Positions 55,054 through 63,802 of a DNA stretch of 64,000 nucleotides are shown here, piece by piece; the stretch's first letter is position 1; the number at the start of each line of letters is the position of its first letter. This DNA comes from Polyangiaceae bacterium (lineage in GTDB: Bacteria; Myxococcota_A; Polyangia; Polyangiales; Polyangiaceae). The stretch spans positions 248,001 to 312,000 of the forward strand of contig CANJMI010000001.1 in the NCBI GenBank assembly GCA_947475525.1. The letters run 5' to 3'. The notes under the pieces were generated by a model. That model was not told the DNA's origin. It saw nothing but the letters and a program-made list of their open reading frames with translations, and ran no database searches. Position numbers and translations under genes: made by a program.

Positions 55054-56235
55054 ATGCGCGCGCTGATTGTTGGAGGTGCGGTTCTCGCCGTTGCGGCACC
55101 CGCCGCAGCGCTCGCGTTGCTCGTTCGTCGCGACCTGCGCACGAGGAGTCAATCGCCACTGCTCGTGTCGGCCCTCGCGACGGGTCTTGCGGCGGCGGTC
55201 GTCGCCTCTGTCCTCGAGAGGCTCGTGCTTCGGATGGCCGAGCTCGACGTGTTCGCGCGCAATGGATCGACGACGCTCTTGCTCTACACCTTCGCGGTGT
55301 CGGCTCCGCTCGAGATGGCGTTGACGGTGGCGGTTGTCGCGCCATTCTGGCGGATCCGGCGTTTGCGTCGCTCGGAGCAATGGTCGCATCGACCGACCGA
55401 GCGCGACGGGATGCTCTTCGCTGCGAGTGCCGCGGTGGGGCACGCGTGCATGCGTCACGCGATCCTCGCATGGCATGCGGCAGGAGGGCTTGACCTCGTT
55501 CGAGTCTTCGCCGCGGGTTTTGGGTTTGCGCTGCTCGCTTCGCTTTGGGGCTACACGCTCGGTCGCGATGCGGATCGCGGGCTCCGCGCAAAAAATCTCG
55601 CGCAAGTCTGGACCGGCTCCACGGTCTTCCTCGCCGTACAAGACGAACTGTTGTTCCATCGCGGGACGCAGGCCGTCTTCGCGGCATTGCCGCTGCTCGT
55701 CTGCGCAGTTGGTGCGGTGATGTTCCTTTGGCGCGATCCGGCGGCGCTCGTCGAGACGGCGGGCGCGGGGAGGCTCAGCGTATTTCTCTCTGCGCCGGCG
55801 CCTTCGATCGGGGCGATTCGTGACGCGTTCCGGCGGGAGGATCGTCCGCTCACTCTCCGTTGGCTGGCGCTCGGGGTGCTCGTCAACGCAGGCGTGGTCC
55901 TCACGGGTCTCGTTGCCGCGGTGCTGCTCGGTCGCCGCTTCGGGATCGATTTCGCCGCGGTCGATCGTCCGGAGAGCGCGAATGAGGCTGTTGGTCCCGC
56001 CGCCCTGCTTGCGCTCGGTGCTCTCGCGGCGTTCCCCGTTGCCGGGTACTTGATTGCCCGCGCCGCCGGCTCCCCGAGTGTGCTCGAGCCCGCGCTATCG
56101 TCGGCGCTTGCGTTGCTCGCACTGCTCGTGTTCTTCGGGCTGCTTGCCCCGTCGTCGCTCGTCTTCGTGATGGCGGTGATGCCGATCGCGTTTGGACTAA
56201 GTTGCGCGGGCGCCTGGTTCGGCACCGTCCGTTAA
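55054..56235 (+). CDS. Polytopic membrane protein resembling PrsW, active-site residues altered
   Basis: A 393-residue protein with about ten membrane helices. The segment APLEMALTVAVVAPFWRIRR followed by ERDGMLFAASAAVGHACMRH aligns by eye with the PrsW glutamic-protease motifs (PLvEEl..K and DG..yGaa.G.GFA..EN). The second Glu of the first motif is Met, and the ENxxY part is replaced by a His-containing segment, so protease activity is doubtful. The assignment is tentative. It sits 36 bp after the outer-membrane protein gene. Confidence 0.55.
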   Translation: MRALIVGGAVLAVAAPAAALALLVRRDLRTRSQSPLLVSALATGLAAAVVASVLERLVLRMAELDVFARNGSTTLLLYTFAVSAPLEMALTVAVVAPFWRIRRLRRSEQWSHRPTERDGMLFAASAAVGHACMRHAILAWHAAGGLDLVRVFAAGFGFALLASLWGYTLGRDADRGLRAKNLAQVWTGSTVFLAVQDELLFHRGTQAVFAALPLLVCAVGAVMFLWRDPAALVETAGAGRLSVFLSAPAPSIGAIRDAFRREDRPLTLRWLALGVLVNAGVVLTGLVAAVLLGRRFGIDFAAVDRPESANEAVGPAALLALGALAAFPVAGYLIARAAGSPSVLEPALSSALALLALLVFFGLLAPSSLVFVMAVMPIAFGLSCAGAWFGTVR

Positions 56236-56289
56236 TGCGGCCCCTTTGCTGCGGTGCGGCCTACGGCTCACCCCTCAGCTCGCCGAAGC

Positions 56290-57354
56290 TTAGTCGCTCT
56301 CGCCTTTTGCGAGATCCTCCTGCAGCTCCTTGAGGAGTTGTTTGGCACGCTTGCTGAGCTTTTTTGGAACTTCGACCTGGACGACCACGTGCAACGAGCC
56401 GCGGCCTGGTCCGTTGACATCCGGTGCGCCGAGCCCCGCGAGCGTGATGATGTCTCCTGGCTGCGTTCCCGCACGGAGATCGACATCGCGCACGGTCCCG
56501 TCGATAAGCTCGAGCGGTAGGGTCGCCCCGAGCGCCGCTTCCGCAAAATTGACCTGTTTGCGCGCGATAAGGTCGAGGCCCTGGCGCTCGAAGCGCGCGT
56601 GAGGCGACAGCGCAACGTCGACGTAGAGGTGTCCGGCCGGACCGCCGGCTTTGCCAGCGAGACCCTGGCCGCTGACGCGGAGGCGATGCCCCTCGTCGAT
56701 CCCCGGGGGGAAGGCCACGGTGACGGTGCGAGCTTTCTCCTCCCAGCCGGCCCCGTCGCATTGCGTGCATGGGGTCGCCACGACGCGTCCCTGGCCCTCG
56801 CAAGTCGGGCACGTTTGCGTAAACACGATGAACCCGCGGCCCGTTGAAACCTGACCTGCGCCGCCGCACGTTTTGCAGTTCTGCGGTTGAGTGCCACGTT
56901 CGCAGCCGTTTCCTTTGCACGCGCTGCATTCGACCGGTGTTCGGAGTGCGATCTCTTTCTTGCAGCCGAGCACGCCTTCTTCGAGCGTCAAGGTCTGGCG
57001 GATCCGGACGTCACGACCACGCTGTGGGCCTCGCTGCGAGCGGCCGGCTCCTGCACCCCCGCCGAAGAAGTCGGCGAAGAGATCTTGCACGTGCGAGAAA
57101 ATGTCTCCGTTGTCCTCGCCGGCGCCCCCGAGTCCGGCGTGACCGAATTGGTCGTACTGTCGGCGCTTGCCCTCGTCGTTCAGGACGCCGAAAGCTTCCG
57201 TGACCTCTTTGAACTGCGCTTCCGCGGTCTCGGAGCCTGCGTTTCGGTCAGGGTGGTGCTTGAGCGCGAGCTTCTTGTAAGCCTTGCGGACGTCGGTTGG
57301 TCCGGCATTGCGTTCGACGCCGAGCACTTCGTAGTAGCAGCGCTTGTCGCTCAT
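56290..57354 (-). CDS. dnaJ: Molecular chaperone DnaJ
   Basis: A 354-residue type I Hsp40 that delivers substrates to DnaK and stimulates its ATPase. It has the J domain with His34-Pro-Asp36, a Gly-rich linker (FFGGGAGAGRS), four zinc-finger repeats (CSACKGNG, CKTCGGAG, CPTCEGQG, CTQCDGAG) and the two C-terminal substrate-binding domains. dnaK and grpE are not adjacent, so this may be one of several DnaJ proteins in the genome. Confidence 0.95.
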   Translation of the reverse strand: MSDKRCYYEVLGVERNAGPTDVRKAYKKLALKHHPDRNAGSETAEAQFKEVTEAFGVLNDEGKRRQYDQFGHAGLGGAGEDNGDIFSHVQDLFADFFGGGAGAGRSQRGPQRGRDVRIRQTLTLEEGVLGCKKEIALRTPVECSACKGNGCERGTQPQNCKTCGGAGQVSTGRGFIVFTQTCPTCEGQGRVVATPCTQCDGAGWEEKARTVTVAFPPGIDEGHRLRVSGQGLAGKAGGPAGHLYVDVALSPHARFERQGLDLIARKQVNFAEAALGATLPLELIDGTVRDVDLRAGTQPGDIITLAGLGAPDVNGPGRGSLHVVVQVEVPKKLSKRAKQLLKELQEDLAKGESD

Positions 57355-57484
57355 CGGTTCAGCGGGTCAAGTACCCGGGAGTTGGGTTCGAGTAGCGGGA
57401 GGGAGGCCGGCGCGAAACTAAGTCGTCCGGGGCGAAAGTCAATCGAAGCGAGCCTTCAAGCCGCGCGCGCGGTGGGGCCGCGGT

Positions 57485-59164
57485 TCAGCCAGGGATCTGC
57501 GCTCGGAGTTGTGCGAGATCGCGGTGAGCTGCCGCCAGGGCGGTTTCGAGTCGTCCTACGTCATTGTGGTTCTCGGCGCGCTCATCCAGTGCTTGCTCGC
57601 GCGCGGCGAGCGACCAGGTGGCGCTCTGTAGGTCCGCTTCGAGGCGGCTCGCGCGGTTCGCAAGCGCTTCGACCTCGCCGTCCTTCGCGGCGTTCGTTGG
57701 CGGGCAAGCCCATCCAGCGCGGCGGTCGCGCACCAACTCCCGTCCGATACGCTCGGTCTCCCGAAGGTCCGCCTCGAGTGCTGCGACGCGCTCGCCTCGT
57801 TCACGGAGGCGCGCTTCGAGTGCGGCGATATCTTGGGCGGCTTCGGCTGTCGCCTCTTCGTGGGTGTTGCGGGTTGCGATCGCCGCCGCTTTTGCGAGTT
57901 CCTTCGCGAGTTGCTCTTGGAGCCGCTGGACTTCGGCATCGAGCGAGGTCGCCAGCGCGGCTTGGGTGCGGAAGCCGTCGGTCTCGGCGCGCGCCTCGCC
58001 GAGTGAGCGGCGGAGCTCGCTCAGCTGGAATTCGAAGGCCTGAACCTGTCGGATTGATGCCTGTGGTTCCGGTGCGGCCTGTGGTTCCGGTGCGGCCTGT
58101 GGTTCCGGTGCGGCCTTGGCGGCTTCTACCGAGGCGCTCTCGGCATTCGCGTCGTTGAGCGTCTCGAGCTCGGCAATGCGATCGAGCATCGCATCGAGCT
58201 CGCGCTGCCGATCGTTTTCGGCCGCTTGCTCCTCGCGCTCTCGGTCGGCAACATGGGCTCGATGGCGCTTCTGTGTGGAGCTGAGGGCGTCTTCGAGTTC
58301 GGCGATCCGCGCCGACAGCGACGTGATCGTCCGGCCTCGCTCGTCGGCGTCCTGACGTGCTTGACGCTCGCGAGAGGCGAGCTCGCGGACGGTGTGCTCC
58401 GCCGTGGTGGCGGCGAGGGCTTCGGCCGCGGTTGGCTCGGGTTCGGAGGCGTCGGCCCACGGAAGCTGTACGACGACGTAGGGGTCGAGGCGCAAAGGCT
58501 GGTGGCTTGCGAGCGCGAGGTAAGCGATGGGCTCCTCGGAGCCGTCGATAAGGGAAGAGTCGATCGCCACGGCGGGCTCGTCCGTGCTGCCGAAAGCGGC
58601 GATGGTCAAGCCTGCGAACGGCGCGGCACCGAGCATCTGCACGACCTCGAAGTGTGCGCTAACCGCATCGAAAAGCTGTAAATAGTCGATGGAAACGGCG
58701 CCGCGCGGGGCTGCGACCGCGGCGAATCCACGCGGAGCGAGCATCCTCTCGGCCAAATGGATTGCAGCCTTGGCATCGAGCACACCGCTCTCCGCAAGCT
58801 CGGCAAGATTCGGGATGATGACCGCGTCGAACGCCGCGAGCCCGAGCTCCGCGTCCCCTTCGAGCAAGGCATGACGCACGTTGCCCGTTCCTCCGCGGGT
58901 GCGCGCAATGGCCGCGGAAGTGCGGCCCGCGTCCGGGTCGAACACGTGAACGCGTCGGCCAGTCGCTTCGGCGAGCTGTTCGGCAAGTGGCGTGGAGCCG
59001 TCACCGAGAATCGCGACGCGTTTTCCGTCGACGTGTTCGCCGAGGTAAGCGCCGAGCACGGCGGCGAGTTCGGAAAGGAGGGGCGCCGGTCCGGTTGCGA
59101 CCATGGGGCGCTTGCTGTCGTTCGATTCCGCCATAGGCAGGAGCGTCGATAGGTTGGCGCTCAC
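57485..59164 (-). CDS. Methyltransferase-fold head plus long coiled coil, unknown function
   Basis: A 559-residue protein. The N-terminal about 200 residues look like a Rossmann fold (GKRVAILGDGSTPLAEQLAE, VHVFDPDAGRTSAAIA, FDAVIIPNLAEL, SIDYLQLFDAVSAHF) similar to SAM methyltransferases but without clear catalytic signature. Residues about 260-555 are heptad-rich coiled coil in several blocks, interrupted at about 355-372 by three AAPEPQ repeats. The ATG at 59164 or 59134 could be the start. Head-plus-coil designs are typical of myxobacterial motility and polarity proteins such as AglZ, but homology to them is not claimed. Confidence 0.65.
   Translation of the reverse strand: MSANLSTLLPMAESNDSKRPMVATGPAPLLSELAAVLGAYLGEHVDGKRVAILGDGSTPLAEQLAEATGRRVHVFDPDAGRTSAAIARTRGGTGNVRHALLEGDAELGLAAFDAVIIPNLAELAESGVLDAKAAIHLAERMLAPRGFAAVAAPRGAVSIDYLQLFDAVSAHFEVVQMLGAAPFAGLTIAAFGSTDEPAVAIDSSLIDGSEEPIAYLALASHQPLRLDPYVVVQLPWADASEPEPTAAEALAATTAEHTVRELASRERQARQDADERGRTITSLSARIAELEDALSSTQKRHRAHVADREREEQAAENDRQRELDAMLDRIAELETLNDANAESASVEAAKAAPEPQAAPEPQAAPEPQASIRQVQAFEFQLSELRRSLGEARAETDGFRTQAALATSLDAEVQRLQEQLAKELAKAAAIATRNTHEEATAEAAQDIAALEARLRERGERVAALEADLRETERIGRELVRDRRAGWACPPTNAAKDGEVEALANRASRLEADLQSATWSLAAREQALDERAENHNDVGRLETALAAAHRDLAQLRAQIPG
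58061..58114. repeat. Three perfect 18-bp tandem repeats in the coiled-coil gene
   Basis: CTGTGGTTCCGGTGCGGC occurs three times without mismatch at 58061, 58079 and 58097, encoding AAPEPQ units on the minus strand. Perfect copies suggest recent expansion; copy changes stay in frame. Confidence 0.95.
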
Positions 59165-59219
59165 GGCAGGTCAAACCCCTTGTGTCCGGTTGACGCGGGC
59201 GCTACCGCCTCGGTGAATC

Positions 59220-60374
59220 ATGACGGTTGAACTGCGTCAGCTGAACGGTGACAAGAAGGTCCTTCGGCATTTTCTCGACGTTGTCGATGCCGTGTACGCC
59301 GGCGACCCGAACTACGTGCGCAGTCTCGACATGGACGTCTCGGACCGCATGAACCCGAAGAAGAACCCCTTCTTCGAGGCGGGCGAAGCGACAGGTTGGG
59401 TCGCTTACGATCGCGGCGTGCCGGTGGGACGCATCAGCGCCTCGATCGACCGATTGCACCAAGAGCGTCACGGCGACGGCGCCGGCTTCTTCGGCTTCTT
59501 CGACTGCATTGACGACCCCGTGGTCGCCAAGGTCCTGCTGGACACCGCGGCGGGTTGGCTCGAAGGCCGCGGCTGCCTCACGATGCGCGGACCCTTTTCG
59601 CTGAGCATCAACGAAGAATGCGGGTGCCTCGTCGAAGGCTTCGACACTCCGCCGATGATCATGATGCCGCACCACCGCGCCTACCAAGGTGGTCTGATCG
59701 AAAACGCGGGCCTCGTGAAGTGCAAAGACCTCTTCGCTTGGACCTACGACGTCGGCTCGGTGCCGCCTCGCGCACAGAAAGCCCACGATGACATCGCGGC
59801 CTTGCCCGAGATCTCGACCCGCTCGATCGACATGAAGCACATCGCGCGTGATGTGCGGCTCATCATGGACGTCTTCAATGACGCGTGGAGCGACAACTGG
59901 GGCTTCGTGCCGACGACCGCGTCGCAGGTCGAAAAATTGGCCGAGGATCTGAAGCTCATCGTGCTCCCCGAGTTGACCAAGCTCACCTTCGTCAATGGCG
60001 AAGTGGCGGCGGTGGCGCTGGCACTGCCGAACATCAACGAGTTCATCGCGGACGCGCGCGGCAAGCTGTTTCCGTTCGGCGCCATCAAGCTCCTCTGGCG
60101 GCTTCGCGTGCGTGGCCCGAAGACTGCCCGCCTCATTATCCTCGGCATCGGCAAGAAATGGCGAAACGTGAGGAAATACGCAGGTCTTTCGGCGTTTCTC
60201 TATGTCGAGATGAACCAAGCGGGGCACTTGCTCGGGATGAAGCGCGGTGAGCTTGGCTGGACCCTCGAGGACAACGCGCCGATCAACGTCGGTATCAAGA
60301 TGATGGGGGGACGGGTCTACAAGAAGTACCGCCTCTACGAGCGCGCGCTCGGCCTCGCGTCTGCCTCGCGCTGA
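59220..60374 (+). CDS. GNAT-fold protein of the YghO-like family
   Basis: A 384-residue cytoplasmic protein. It begins with a region (VYAGDPNYVRSLDMDVSDRM, NPFFEAGEATGWVAYDRGVP, GRISASIDRLHQERHGD) and carries the signature GFFGFFDCIDDP and GPFSLSINEECGCLVEGFDT known from the YghO-type family often labelled N-acetyltransferase. The C-terminal GNAT-like half includes FNDAWSDNWGFVPTTASQVE. Biochemical function is not established for this family as far as I know. It is divergent from the coiled-coil gene, 55 bp apart. Confidence 0.75.
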   Translation: MTVELRQLNGDKKVLRHFLDVVDAVYAGDPNYVRSLDMDVSDRMNPKKNPFFEAGEATGWVAYDRGVPVGRISASIDRLHQERHGDGAGFFGFFDCIDDPVVAKVLLDTAAGWLEGRGCLTMRGPFSLSINEECGCLVEGFDTPPMIMMPHHRAYQGGLIENAGLVKCKDLFAWTYDVGSVPPRAQKAHDDIAALPEISTRSIDMKHIARDVRLIMDVFNDAWSDNWGFVPTTASQVEKLAEDLKLIVLPELTKLTFVNGEVAAVALALPNINEFIADARGKLFPFGAIKLLWRLRVRGPKTARLIILGIGKKWRNVRKYAGLSAFLYVEMNQAGHLLGMKRGELGWTLEDNAPINVGIKMMGGRVYKKYRLYERALGLASASR

Positions 60375-60405
60375 CGCTTGACCGGGCAGCGGGTTGCCGC
60401 GTTCA

Positions 60406-61230
60406 ATGCACACCATGCGCGTCGTCTTGGCCTTCGTGCTCGCCGGCTTTGCCTCGGTGAGCTCCGCCAATGCCGAGGGGCGACGGGGCGCGGTGGTCGT
60501 GGCGGCGACGACGAGTGCCGTCGTGGATGCCAAAGTGTTGGCGCGTGCCATCTACCGGGAGCCACAGCTGCGCCCGGCGCTCGACGAAGCGACCGCGCGC
60601 GCGGTTCTCGGTGACGAGCCGGCCTCTGTCGGCTCCGCGAAAAATCTCGAGCTTGCGCGGGTGGCGCGTGCGGCCGTGGAGGGCCGTGATCCTGCCGTTT
60701 CCGTGCGGCTCCTTCGGTCCCTCGGCGACGAGCTCGGCGCCGCGGCGCTCGTGATCGTAGCGGCGCCTCAGCCGCTGTCCGAGCAACCGGTCGGTGCCGC
60801 TGCGCCTTCGCCGTCGGCGCGCGTATTCCTTGTCGGCGACGGGCGTTTCTTGCCGCTGACGCTCGCCCCGCGACTTGCCGTGGCGCCTTCGCAGCCGGAC
60901 TCCGAAGTAAAGGATCCGCCCGAGGTCGATTGGTCCGACGCGGTCGCCTACCTCCGTTCGCAAGCACCTTTGCTGATCGCTCGGGCCGACGCTTTGGTTG
61001 TTTCCGCGCCGGTCGCGCAGCCGGTGGCCAGACTTCGTACGACGAACGCGCCGCTTGCACCTGATGCCCCCGCCGAGCGCGGCGAGCACGCTCGCCCTTT
61101 CCTGAGCTCGCCATGGTTTTGGGGTGGTCTTGCGGCCGTCGTGGCGGTTGGTGTGACGGTGCTGGTGCTTTCGCAGACGGCGCTAAAACCGTCGGATTCC
61201 TTGATGCTCGAAGGGCGCATCGCTCCCTAA
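60406..61230 (+). CDS. Exported protein with C-terminal membrane anchor, unknown
   Basis: A 274-residue protein with an N-terminal signal peptide (MRVVLAFVLAGFASVSSANA), an Ala/Val-rich alpha/beta region (ALVIVAAPQPLSEQPVGAAA; SARVFLVGDGRFLPLTL), and one C-terminal membrane helix (FWGGLAAVVAVGVTVLVLS). The pattern of a periplasmic domain with C-terminal anchor recurs in myxobacteria. ATG codons at 60406 and 60415 are both possible starts. Family unknown. Confidence 0.6.
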   Translation: MHTMRVVLAFVLAGFASVSSANAEGRRGAVVVAATTSAVVDAKVLARAIYREPQLRPALDEATARAVLGDEPASVGSAKNLELARVARAAVEGRDPAVSVRLLRSLGDELGAAALVIVAAPQPLSEQPVGAAAPSPSARVFLVGDGRFLPLTLAPRLAVAPSQPDSEVKDPPEVDWSDAVAYLRSQAPLLIARADALVVSAPVAQPVARLRTTNAPLAPDAPAERGEHARPFLSSPWFWGGLAAVVAVGVTVLVLSQTALKPSDSLMLEGRIAP

Positions 61231-61234
61231 TTCG

Positions 61235-62050
61235 ATGCGGCTGCCACGGCGCCTCCAAGGACTTTTCACGATGGCCGTTCCCACACACGCTTTAGCTCCG
61301 GCGGCCCGCGCGGTTCGGGAAATTGCGGCCTGTGCTGTGCTGCTCGTGGCAATCGCCGCGGGCCTTCAGCTGATTGAAGGCTACTTGCCGAATCCGCTGA
61401 CGCGCGCGATCTTCGGCGCCGTCGGGGTGTCGATCGTCGTCGGGCAACTGGGACTCGAGAAAGACGCGGCGCTCCGACTCGAAGGGCGGCGCATCGCGGC
61501 AAGCGCGACCCTTGGCCTCCTTCTCGCGGTGATTCCGCTTTTGGCGGCGCTCGCGACGGGCTCACGGATCCGCACAGGTGAGGTCGGGCTCGCAACGGTG
61601 CTCGGTGTCGCGCAGAGTGTGGCCGTTGCGTACCGTGATGAGCTTTGGCTGCACGGGCTTCCCGCGTTTTTCGCGCGCCGCGCGAACGTGCCGCTGCGGT
61701 TCGTGCTGCCGTATCTCGTCGTGACGGGTATCGCTCCCGTCCTTCTCGATGCGCACGCGACACCGGCCGGGCTCGCGCTCGTCGCGTCGTCGAGTCTCCT
61801 GTTCACCGTGTTGTGGCTGCGAGGCGGCGGCGCCGTCGTGCCCGTTGTCGCCCACCTGGTTTGGCGGCTCGTGGCGGAAGTGGTCTTCGCCGGTGACGTG
61901 TTCGACCTCGAGCCGAACAAGCTGCCGACCGGAGCGCGGGCATCGGGGACTCTCGTTTGGGTGAGCGCCGTCGCGATGGTTGCCGCGGCGCTTCTCACTT
62001 GGCGTTGGGCCGTCAGGTTGCGCCTTCGTTCGCCCGCCGAGGATTCGTGA
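61235..62050 (+). CDS. CPBP-like polytopic membrane protein with altered EExxxR motif
   Basis: A 271-residue protein (259 if started at ATG 61271) with about seven membrane helices. AYRDELWLHGLPAFFARRAN occupies the place of the CPBP/Rce1 motif EExxxRG, and PVVAHLVWRLVAEVVF the later His motif. Here the first Glu is Asp and the Arg is His, so if it is a CPBP-type intramembrane protease or immunity-like protein it is a divergent one. It begins 5 bp after the previous gene. Confidence 0.55.
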   Translation: MRLPRRLQGLFTMAVPTHALAPAARAVREIAACAVLLVAIAAGLQLIEGYLPNPLTRAIFGAVGVSIVVGQLGLEKDAALRLEGRRIAASATLGLLLAVIPLLAALATGSRIRTGEVGLATVLGVAQSVAVAYRDELWLHGLPAFFARRANVPLRFVLPYLVVTGIAPVLLDAHATPAGLALVASSSLLFTVLWLRGGGAVVPVVAHLVWRLVAEVVFAGDVFDLEPNKLPTGARASGTLVWVSAVAMVAAALLTWRWAVRLRLRSPAEDS

Positions 62051-62090
62051 GCGCGCCGCAGTCACGCGCGCGGAGCCGTCACGTTTCTGC

Positions 62091-62714
62091 TTACAACGTT
62101 CGCCCGCCCACGACGGTGCGCGTCTCTTCGACGTCGGTAAGCTCTTCGGTTCTCACCAGCAATTGCGCACGAAGACTCTCGCCTATCGCTTGCCACTCGA
62201 GCCCGCGGTACCGCGCCTGGCCTTCCCGAGCCACAAGCCAGTATCCCCCAATCGTTTCGCTCGATGTTCGCGCGGGCGGCATGGCGAGGTAGGGGCCGGT
62301 TGGGGCTTCGGCAAAGTCCGGCTCGACCCGCAACGCCCCGGAACGCGTGGGGGGATTTTCGCTTCGGCTCGCCAATTCGAACTCGAGCGTCGAGCCGTCC
62401 TCGAAGGCGACCGTGATCGCGTCTCCACGAACCTCCGTCGCTACGCAGGGTGTCCGCTCGTGAATCACCACTTCATCCACGCTCTTGCCCGAGCGCAGGC
62501 GCAACGCTCCTCCGTCGATGCGTCGGTCGGTCCGGTCGGCTTCGCGCTTCAGCCTGACCTCGTGCGACACGAAGAGCTGCAAGCGGCGCAATTGCTCCGG
62601 TCCAAGGCTGTGGTCGCGTCGAAGCTGCGCGGTCAAGGGGATGGGCTTGACGGTGCAGCCCGCGAGCCAAACCAAGGCAAAAATCGACCAAACCGCCGTT
62701 GTTGCGCGCCTCAT
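62091..62714 (-). CDS. Lipoprotein of unknown function
   Basis: A 207-residue lipoprotein with lipobox FALVWLAGC (Cys20). The mature part has a helical segment (LRRDHSLGPEQLRRLQLFVS) followed by beta-rich sequence (VATEVRGDAITVAFEDGSTL, GGYWLVAREGQARYRGLEW). No family recognised. It is divergent from the CDP-alcohol phosphatidyltransferase gene, about 70 bp apart. Confidence 0.62.
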   Translation of the reverse strand: MRRATTAVWSIFALVWLAGCTVKPIPLTAQLRRDHSLGPEQLRRLQLFVSHEVRLKREADRTDRRIDGGALRLRSGKSVDEVVIHERTPCVATEVRGDAITVAFEDGSTLEFELASRSENPPTRSGALRVEPDFAEAPTGPYLAMPPARTSSETIGGYWLVAREGQARYRGLEWQAIGESLRAQLLVRTEELTDVEETRTVVGGRTL

Positions 62715-62782
62715 GCTGGCTTCAACGCGGCCCGCGGCCCCGACCTTTCACTTCCGTCGGACATCCAATAAGGTCGCGCCCC

Positions 62783-63796
62783 GTGCTCGCGCTTATTCAC
62801 GCCGTTCGAGTGCCGCTCGCTCCTCCAATCGACGAGCGACTGTGCGGCCTGACGCTTCTCGAGCGCGCCGTCCTCAGCGCCCAGAGCAAAGGGGCCGAGC
62901 GCATTCTCGTTGTCGTCCGCGAACACGACCGCGCTACCGCGAGCGCAGTTCAGGGCCATCCGCGGGTGACGCTACCGGTGGCTATCGCGTGTTCCGCCCC
63001 GGCTCCCGAAGGGGGAGAGCCTCGGCTCGAGCTTCACTACGACCGCGTGGCCGAGGTTCTCCTCCGCACAGCAGCTGACCGCAAGGAAGCCACCCGTCGG
63101 CTCTTCGAAGCGTGTCGCAAACCGGTCGACGGGTTCATCTCGCGCCACCTCAATCGGCACATTTCGATCGAGCTATCGAAGCTCGTCGTCGAGACGCGCA
63201 TCTCCCCCAACGCGATGACGGCGTTCACGTTCTCGCTCTCGCTTGTTGCGGCCTATTTTGCCGTTCGTGGAGGATACTGGCCGACGCTCGCTGCGGCCTT
63301 TCTGATGCAGTGCAATTCGATCCTCGACGGGTGTGATGGCGAGCTCGCGCGCGTGCGGCATCAGGGCTCGAAGCTCGGTCAATGGCTCGATACTGTCGGA
63401 GATGATTGGTCCAACGTCATCTTCTGGGCGGCGCTGGGTTATGGCGCGCGCACGGTTCCCGGTGTTGGCCACTGGCTCGCGCTCGGCGGTTACGTCGGCG
63501 CCATCGGAAACGGCGTGGCTGCGCTCGCGAATTACGCTGTCCTGGCTCGACTCGGCTCGGGAGATTTTTATGCCCTCGACGCCGGAAAAACGAAAGACCG
63601 CAGCGGTCTCATCGGGGCGCTCGTCGGCGTCGTTGAGCTTCTTTTGAAGCAGGACTTTTTCCTTTTCCTGATGCTCCTCGTAGCGGCCGCGGGACTGATC
63701 CAACAAGCCCTCATCGGCATCGCTGTCGGTGCCGTTGTCACGGCGGCAAACTCGCTCGTGCGCGCCTTCGTTTTCTTCGGGAAGAAGCGGGACTGA
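62783..63796 (+). CDS. CDP-alcohol phosphatidyltransferase with N-terminal nucleotidyltransferase-like region
   Basis: A 337-residue protein started at GTG 62783 (AAGG about ten bases upstream). The C-terminal membrane domain has the full CDP-alcohol motif: Asp185-Gly, Ala189-Arg190, Gly199, Asp203, Asp207 (in DGELARVRHQGSKLGQWLD), and six or so helices. The N-terminal 95 residues (LIHAVRVPLAPPIDERLCGL, LLERAVLSAQSKGAERILVV) resemble a shortened sugar nucleotidyltransferase without its GxGxR loop. The order recalls archaeal IPCT-DIPPS fusions that make inositol-phosphate diesters. Substrate alcohol unknown; an inositol phospholipid is possible. Confidence 0.8.
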   Translation: MLALIHAVRVPLAPPIDERLCGLTLLERAVLSAQSKGAERILVVVREHDRATASAVQGHPRVTLPVAIACSAPAPEGGEPRLELHYDRVAEVLLRTAADRKEATRRLFEACRKPVDGFISRHLNRHISIELSKLVVETRISPNAMTAFTFSLSLVAAYFAVRGGYWPTLAAAFLMQCNSILDGCDGELARVRHQGSKLGQWLDTVGDDWSNVIFWAALGYGARTVPGVGHWLALGGYVGAIGNGVAALANYAVLARLGSGDFYALDAGKTKDRSGLIGALVGVVELLLKQDFFLFLMLLVAAAGLIQQALIGIAVGAVVTAANSLVRAFVFFGKKRD

Positions 63797-63802
63797 GGCG
63801 GC

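Noticed and set aside
59202-60551. 449-codon minus-strand open frame
   Set aside because: Antisense to the YghO-like gene and the next gene; Arg/His-rich with no recognisable fold.
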